Assembly: GCA_030867875.1 (NCBI GenBank)
Contig: JAOWCC010001634.1
Location: 53,664,021 to 53,728,020 of the forward strand
Length of the DNA: 64,000 nt
Source of the DNA: Actinernus sp. WN-2022
Taxonomy: Eukaryota; Cnidaria; Anthozoa; Actiniaria; Actinernidae
Reading direction: 5' to 3'
The notes under the pieces were generated by a model. That model worked only from the letters and a program-made list of their open reading frames with translations. It made no database searches and was not told the DNA's origin. Each line of letters begins with the position of its first letter. The first letter of the stretch is position 1. This document shows positions 25,201-33,047 of the stretch, in pieces. The position numbers and the translations under genes were made by a program.

Positions 25201-28200
25201 ATTCAAGATCACAAGTTAAAATAAATTATTCTTATTCCCAGGGGTGTAGGCAGGATTTTTCCAGGGGGGTCCCAACACAAATGTTGGACTGAGGTGCTTA
25301 TCTCTAAGGGCATGTTATTAATAATTATTATTATTCAATAATTTAACAAAGGGGGACCAAGGGCATCCCCTTGCTATGCTCCTGATTCCTATGCAAAATA
25401 CAATTAATACTTTTTGAAACGGAAATAGTATCAGTTTTGTTGGAAACATCACATGCTGATGTATCGCTTCAATAGTGAATGAATTGCACTCATGATTCAA
25501 TGCGAAAGGCTTTACTGGATGGCAAACAAACTTGAAAATGCTGTTTTAAAAACCCAACAATATTATGGTTGGAGGTGGAAAATAGCATTTACAAACTGGT
25601 TTTGCTAATAAAACCAGTACTACCAATCTCGTACAAGTGCCTTTAAAATATATGAATATTTTTTTGCCACCCTGTCAGGACAACCAAGTGATTGGCCCAT
25701 AACACTAGCTTTGAAGGAAACTACATGACACAATGACAATCGAGAAAGGAATGTCAGACGAGCAGGCATTTGTGGGGTGAGAATGCAGGGAAGACAGAAA
25801 CACCATTGTCTTTAAAAATATGTTTGGTAGTCACTGGTCTAAGTGCATTTGACTACACATATTGTCAACAGAACTACAAATAATTCCACATTCTTGCTAT
25901 TTATTCAAAGTGGCCAAGGTGAACCATTATTTTCTAGAAGAAACAGGTGCACAAACAATGTTCCTTGATTTGTGTAATTTTATTTTACCACAAACTACAT
26001 GTACTCTGTAACAACATTTGAATGTTCTCTAGCTTTATGCCTTCTACAAAAAGGCATATTACATAATGGTTTTCCAGCTTTTTCGACGGCCAGCTATGTA
26101 AAAGCCATAAGTTATCACTGTTCCAACTGAGATTGTAATAAATTGATGTGGCTACCTAAATAGTTTATTTTAAATATTACTTTAATATACCATTTCCAGT
26201 AAGGAATCTGTTAATGGAAAATAACAAATACATAAATTTTATTGTGAGGAAGATCTGTCGAAAAACCTACACAAACCTCCTATGCATATGCTCTGACTTT
26301 TGGCTCGTCATGCATTCCTTCCAATGATTTTGGAAGCCTTACCTTGATTGGTCAGTCTCTGGGAATGGAATGTGTTGCTCATTTCAGCAGACATTCTTGG
26401 GGGACTTCTGGGTGTGTATTACATGTACACTGTAGGTAGGTACAAGCAGTAGGCACCTATGATTGCAGCTGAGTAAAATGCTTGTACTTTTGCTTATAAA
26501 TTATTGTGAGTGATACTGAACCAGTGGCCAATTTGGTAAAACTTTTACACAGTATTTTACAAGTCTGTCCATTGCCAGCTATGTACAAATACATGTGTAA
26601 AAGCTTTACTGAATTGATCCCAGACCATATTGTATAGTTGTAAGACTCAAACTAGCCCGAAAAACCATGCACTGTCGTCTGGTACAGGACATTGGATTCA
26701 GTCATCCTGACTGAAGTAGCCTACATGTAGCCATTTACCCACCCTCGATAAAGTCTGGAGGGAACTCCCAACTGATGGTGGGTAAGAGGCTATAACTGAA
26801 CATGCAGATATGACGTGTCTATCCTCTGCCAATCTTTCCATACCTCCACAGGGCAAATTATTTATATGCAACTTTCCTAAAACTTTCCATTGTGAAATTA
26901 TACTCATCTACACATGTCGCACCTTGCTTTGATACAGACCTCTAGGATATATCTGTCTAAACACATGTTTCTACAAGCTGTATATGCAGTAACACACGTT
27001 ACCCTCTTGTCTCCTGTTTGTCTGGCATGGGCCGACACATTAAATTTATACCAGTATAGACGATTTGCTGCAGGTGGTCCCCAGCCTTTTCCAGGTATTC
27101 CAACTAGCTGTTTTGTGAAGTAAATTAGGCTGCCTCTACTCGTGCCTAAAAGGTTGATCGATAGCTTGTCTTTTTTCTCCATGTCTAGGCTTGAAACAAA
27201 GTACTTTTCATTGTTTTTGGAAGGTGTTCATGGCAAAATTGTGCATGCTTTTCCGTTGAAAATGAGCAATCAAAACTTATAGATTTTCATGTGATTGTGC
27301 TACGAAGGGATCCAAGTTGGGTTGAAACTGGTATTAAATACGATTCCTGAAAATTATACGTATTTTTAATAAATTTATTTCACCCTGAGAAATTTGAACT
27401 CGTAATCGTATGGGCCCCATCTTGCACCGCTGCAGGTTGAATGTTATCGGTTATTTCTTCGTTCTGTTAAACCGAAATATAAATAGCATATATCAGTTGT
27501 ATCATTGAGACAATCTCAAACAACATTACAGTCAGCTAATCCAAGTCAACTTACAGCTTACCTTGTTTTATCGCAACCACCTATAGGTCGTGAGACTTCA
27601 CGTCGGCTTTCGCATTTCGCGGCATTTTCAGGAACCCTTGCCTCTTCTCCTTGTGTACTGACCTTTGCATGTGCATTTTACTCGGTTTAAATCGGCTTCC
27701 GGGATGAGACCTGACTGAGATTAATAAATCGAGTAATGTTGTTATCCTGTTTATAATAGCAGTTTCACAGATAAGTACGCGTATCGAAGTCGAAGATCAC
27801 AAACTTCCTTTAGTTCTTCGTTGATTTGAATATCCACAATTAACGAGCCATACGCATTTCTTCTCCCTTCTTGCTACACTGAACCAATAGATGAATTGGA
27901 ATCCCTTGTGGAACCATTTGTTCTTTAAAAGCTTCGTACCAACGACTGAACGAAACACACGATCGCGTACGACGAAGAACAAGCGCAGTTCAGTTCACTC
28001 GAAACAACAGAAGCCTCGTCTTGGTGCCGATCAAAACAAAAACAGAGGCGCGCAAAGCATAATGGTCGACCCTGGGTCTTTAAGAGAAAGGTTGAATCTG
28101 AGGGTAATGTGCGAAAGCACGATTAGAGATCGTACCTCAAGTGAAACATTGCCTCTAAAATATTTGAGTGATCCGATATGAGTTGGATAGGATAGCATTG

Positions 28201-31200
28201 TTCTTTACACGATTAGAGATCGTACCTCAAGTCAAACATTGTCTCTAATTGTCTCTAAAATATCTGAGTGAGTTGGATATGATACCGTTGTTCTTTACAT
28301 GATTAGAGATCGTTCTTGAGTGATATGATATGAGTTGGATAGCATTGTTCATTACACTGGGGTCCTGAGTTAGACCCAACATCACTCACCTTCTTGATGT
28401 TCTGGCACTTGGCACTGTCAACAAACCCTATCATGTTTTCTGGTGTACACAGCTTAACGAACGGGAAGTCAGAAATAAGTGCCATCTGGATAGCCAGAGC
28501 TGTTTTACCAGAACCAACAGGACCTAGACAGGATAATGACAAATGGATGTGGTCAAGCCTCACAAGCCACAGCGGCTTCAGAGAAAGGTAGCATCAAAAC
28601 CCGGATCAGTTTCAAGTCTTTCCACCATGATTGTTTATACCGAGTCGGCTATAACTTGGCCAGAATTCCACATATTTTTATGCAAAACCCACACCCCAAA
28701 GTCTAAATTAGGTTTAAACTCATACCCTATACCACCGCACACCACTAGCATGTCATAAACATGAAGGGAGGGGGAACGCATAAGGTGTTGTTGTTGTTTG
28801 CTCTGACGAAGGGCTAGCGCTCCAAATGTCAGCTGCTACTACCAGCGTTACTATTTCATTTGTACTGACCTTCTAGTAGGACTGACTATTTTACTTACTG
28901 ATCTTCCAGCAGGACTGTGACTATTTTACTTGTACTGATCTTCTAGCAGGACGGTGACTATTTCACTTGTACTGAACTTCTAGCAGGACGGTCGACTATT
29001 TCACTTGTACTGATCTTCTAGCAGGACTTTGACTATTTCACTTGTACTGATCTTCTAGCAGGCCTGTAACTGTTTCACTTGTATTGATCTTCTAGCAGGA
29101 CTGTAACTGTTTCACTTGTACTGATCTTCTAGCAGGACTGTAACTATTTCACTTGTACTGATCTTCTAGCAGGACTGTAACTATTTCACTTGTACTGATC
29201 TTCTAGCAGGACGGCGACTATTTCACTTGTACTGATCTTCTAGCAGGACTGTGACTATGTCACTTGTACTGACTTTCTAACAAGGCTTTAACTATCAGAT
29301 TTTACTTGTACTGATCTTCTAGCAGGACTGTGACTATTTTACTTGTTACTGACCTTCTTGCAGGACTGCGACTATTTCACTTGTACTGACCTTCTAGCAG
29401 GACTGTGACTATTTCACTTGTACTGACCTTCTAGTAAGACTGTGACTATTTCACTTGTACTGACCTTCTAGTAAGACCGTGCCTATTTCACTTGTAATGA
29501 TCTTCTAGCAGGACTGTAACTATATCACTTGTACTGACATTCTAGCAGGACTGTAACTATTTACTTGTACTGATCTTCTAGCAGGACTGTGACTATTTTA
29601 CTTGTAATATATAAAGTGGTAAGCTGTAGTGCTAAGTGTGCACGCCCTACGAGGGAAAGAGAAAAAATCTCTGACCCAAGTGGGACTCGAACCCAACGAC
29701 CTCCAGGTTACATGTCTGGCGCTCTACCAACTGAGCTATCAAGTCAGATGAGAGCAATCGTGGGTATTGGTGCGTTTGGACGTAAACTCGTTTGGACGTA
29801 AACTCGCTCTCGTCTATTACTGGACTCGATATTCTAGTAGACTTCCCCACGAGAGGTAATGCCATTCTTGATAATTGTTTAACTAATAGGCCAGAACTAT
29901 TCTGTAATTGTATCCAATCGATATGCTCATAAAAACTGATCATAAAGGAATCATACTACCAGCTAAGAGATCAACGGGAACACCGCAGAATTGCATTTCA
30001 GCAAAAACTTTTAGAGCACAATTGGGAATCTCTTCTAGATAATTCGTCTGTTGACAATTCCGTAAACGAGATGCAGTCCACTATTACTATTATGATGGAT
30101 CAATGCTTCCCGGTGAAAACAGTCTCCATGTCCTGTAGGGATCCCTATTGGATGAGTCCACTACTCAAGCTATTACTCAAGAAAAGAACTAAATTACTGA
30201 AGCAGCAAAAATGTACTGACGTTGAACTTCTTAACAACCGAATTTCCAAGATGATTATTGCAAACAGAACGGGTCTTAAGTCTGATGGGATTGGATCTAA
30301 AAGATGGTGGAGGAAAATTGACTTAATGTCAAAGAGGAAAGAAACAGTGCAACCCACTCTCGATCAAAGCTTCGTCAATACACTAAATAACTATTTTGCT
30401 GACATCTGTCACGACGCTAACTACACCGAACCCACCCCAATGATAATCGATCAAGATGCTTCCGTTCCTGAGCTCAATGAGACCCAAGTGCAATTCGCAC
30501 TATCGAAAGTTAAAAGAACGGCTACCGGACCTGACTACATTCCTTACTGGGTTTGGAAAGATTACGCAGACGTTTTTGCACCGGCGATAAAAGCAATCTG
30601 GAACTTATCTCTGAAAACCTGCACTTGGCCAAGCTCCTGGAAGGAAGCTAACATCAGCCCCTTAGCAAAGATTGAAGCACCCATAGAGTGTCCTGACTAT
30701 AGGGGAATTAATATCACTCCTGTAATCGCGAGGATCTTTGAGCGGGTTGTCTATAATAACTATGCTAAAGAGAATGTTGAAGCTAACCTGTCTAAGTCGC
30801 AATTTGCATATCGCACCGGAGGGAACTGCACGGATGCCCTTATTAGGATGCAGCATTTCACGCTGAAAGGCCTTGATAACACTGACACTTCAGCTGTTAG
30901 ATTATTCACTATGGACTTTGCTAAGGCATTCGATAGTGTCAAACATAGCATACTAAGTGATAAATTAAAGAATTGGCCCGATTTAAATCCTTTTATTGTT
31001 AATTGGTATATAAGTTTTTTACAAAAACGCAAACAAAGAGTCCTACATCAAGGAATGACATGTGAATGGAAATACATCAACAAAGGCACAATCCAGGGTA
31101 GCGTCAGTGGTCCGTATCTCTTTAATATGTTTATGAATGATCTGGAAATTAGTAATGACAACAAGACGACAGCGTTAGATAAATATGCAGATGATTCGAA

Positions 31201-33016
31201 CTTACAGATTCTCATAAGTAAGACTGCGCCAGATGTATCAGTCCTCGCGATCAATCACTTTATGAACTGGACAAACTCAAATGCTATGTCTTGTAATCCA
31301 ACTAAATGTAAATAACTCATTTTTAATAAGAAAGGACACTTATCTCACTTTAATAATATTCCTAACATTGTACAATATGATGCATTGAAGATACTTGGAG
31401 TAATCTTTCAGTCAGACAGTAAATTTTCAAAGCATGTCACCGTTAAACTCAACGAAGCAAATAAGTGCCTTTTTATTATTAGAACTCTTCGAAAGGAAGG
31501 GTGTAGCCAAAAGGAACTAGACCATCTCTTTAAATCACTCATCCTACCTAAATTAACTTACGGTTTATCTGTCTATGGCTCTAGTGAATCCGACCTTACC
31601 ACAGTACAGCGCTTTCTTAAAAGATGCCATTAGAGAAAGTACTCTTCAGAGCTTATTAACATTCATTATCTTTTAGAGAAAAGTGACCGACACATTTTTA
31701 ATAAAGTTAACTCTATTTCTAATCATCCATTACGATCACTGTTGCCTACGGTTAACCCTTTCACCACCGGAAGCGTTTGGGCTGAATTGGTGAAATTCAG
31801 AGTGCTAACTCAACCCTCCCCCCTCAGTTCCAGTTTGGCTTGCCCAGGGTAGTTAAATACTGCTGACTTTTTAAACCTAGGGCTCAAACTTTCCCCATGA
31901 TGCCATTCGGCAGAATTCTACGGACTCGTCGGCGGTAAGTATGCTTTCTTCTGTAGGATTTCCAATGAAATGTGCTCTAATTTTGGACAAATAAGCCACT
32001 GTCAGAGAGCTTGAAGACATCATTAAGTCTGATGACGGCTGAAAAGTACTTGGTTTGCTTTTAGTAGGCCTTGTGAGGGGTTTCATAGGGTTTTTCTTTT
32101 GTGTTTCTGCTTTGGGACACATGAAATAATTCTTCACTGAAACCCTTGAAATTCTGCAGTTGGTTGTCTTTTCCCCCTGCTCAACCTATTAGGGTGTGTT
32201 TTTGTCACTTTAAAGCAACGGCTGGAGTCCAAATCACCGCTCTTGGTTGTAGGGGTAAAAGACTTATAAAAAAATCCTACAGGAGTCCCAGAGGGGGGGT
32301 CCCCTTGTGAGTTTTTTGCTGATTACCCAGCATGCAATTCGAGTTGGGGAGCAGGAAAACATGGTGGAGAGAAGTGCAGCATTAAGAATAGCACGCTTCA
32401 CAGTCGTTTGGTGGATTTTATGCAAACAAACCTGCTGGTTGGAAAGATTAAACAAGGTACTGTAATGACTGAGTGGTTATTTTGTGTTTGCTTTTGATTT
32501 CAAGTGCAAATGGGAAGGTTTTCTTGAGCCGATTTTCAGCTCCTCAAAATTCGCGAAAATCGAAGAAACGAACAGCGATCTCCAAAACAAATGCGTCTTT
32601 CTCCAAAGTGGGAGAGTCAAGCGATCCCTGTTATAGCTCTGACTTTGAAGTTATTCATCCCTTGAAATAGTATCGCAACATCGTATCTCCAGCATGTCTA
32701 GGTTTGATGCACTAATTTTTCCCAGGTACATGCTTCATATTGGCCGCTTTTGAGGCCTGTAGTGGTGAAAGGTTTTAAGCAGTCCTCTCGAAGGCTTAGA
32801 AAACAAACCGCCGTATATCCTAAAGTTAATACAGAGCGTTTTAAAGGTAGTTTTGTAAATAGATTATTTTTTAAGTATAACCTAGTTTCTTAATTCAAGT
32901 TTTGTCCGATTTTATATATCCATGTATGATTTTATGATAGCTTTTAATATTACCTTCTTATCTTCATTTACATTTTGTAACATCTGATATGTACAATATC
33001 AATGTATAATAAAGAC

Positions 33017-33047
<31 letters not shown>

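Larger units (their letters stand above)
22315..28079. mobile_element. 5.8-kb TTAA-flanked terminal-inverted-repeat element
   Basis: The ends AGACCCAGGGTCGACCAT and ATGGTCGACCCTGGGTCT are perfect inverted repeats (about 18 bp, with weaker homology to gcgcgcctc). TTAA flanks both (22311-22314 and 28080-28083), as in piggyBac insertions. No transposase was recognised inside; small frames (22541-22774, 23315-23527) have no domain I can name. A smaller inverted-repeat element sits within it (24995-25810). It occupies most of an NSF intron. Confidence 0.75.
29795..33041 (+). mobile_element. CR1-like LINE, 5'-truncated and degraded
   Basis: Begins inside the endonuclease domain, continues through RT and C-terminal regions, and ends with a 3' tail of (tta)n at 33020-33041. 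It inserted into the first tRNA-derived unit and was itself hit by the TTAA element at 31756-32774. At the 5' junction the 16-mer gtttggacgtaaactc is tandemly duplicated. Confidence 0.85.

Noticed and set aside
28303..28563. 86-codon frame as a stand-alone gene
   Set aside because: Only 28390-28523 is coding (an NSF exon); the rest reads into introns past clear GT/AG sites.
28850..29605. CRISPR array
   Set aside because: The 37-bp period has no spacers between repeats, and the unit derives from an NSF splice junction.
29647..29943. 98-codon minus-strand frame containing [16 protein letters not shown]
   Set aside because: This peptide is the translation of the tRNA-like A and B boxes; such frames arise wherever the repeat occurs.
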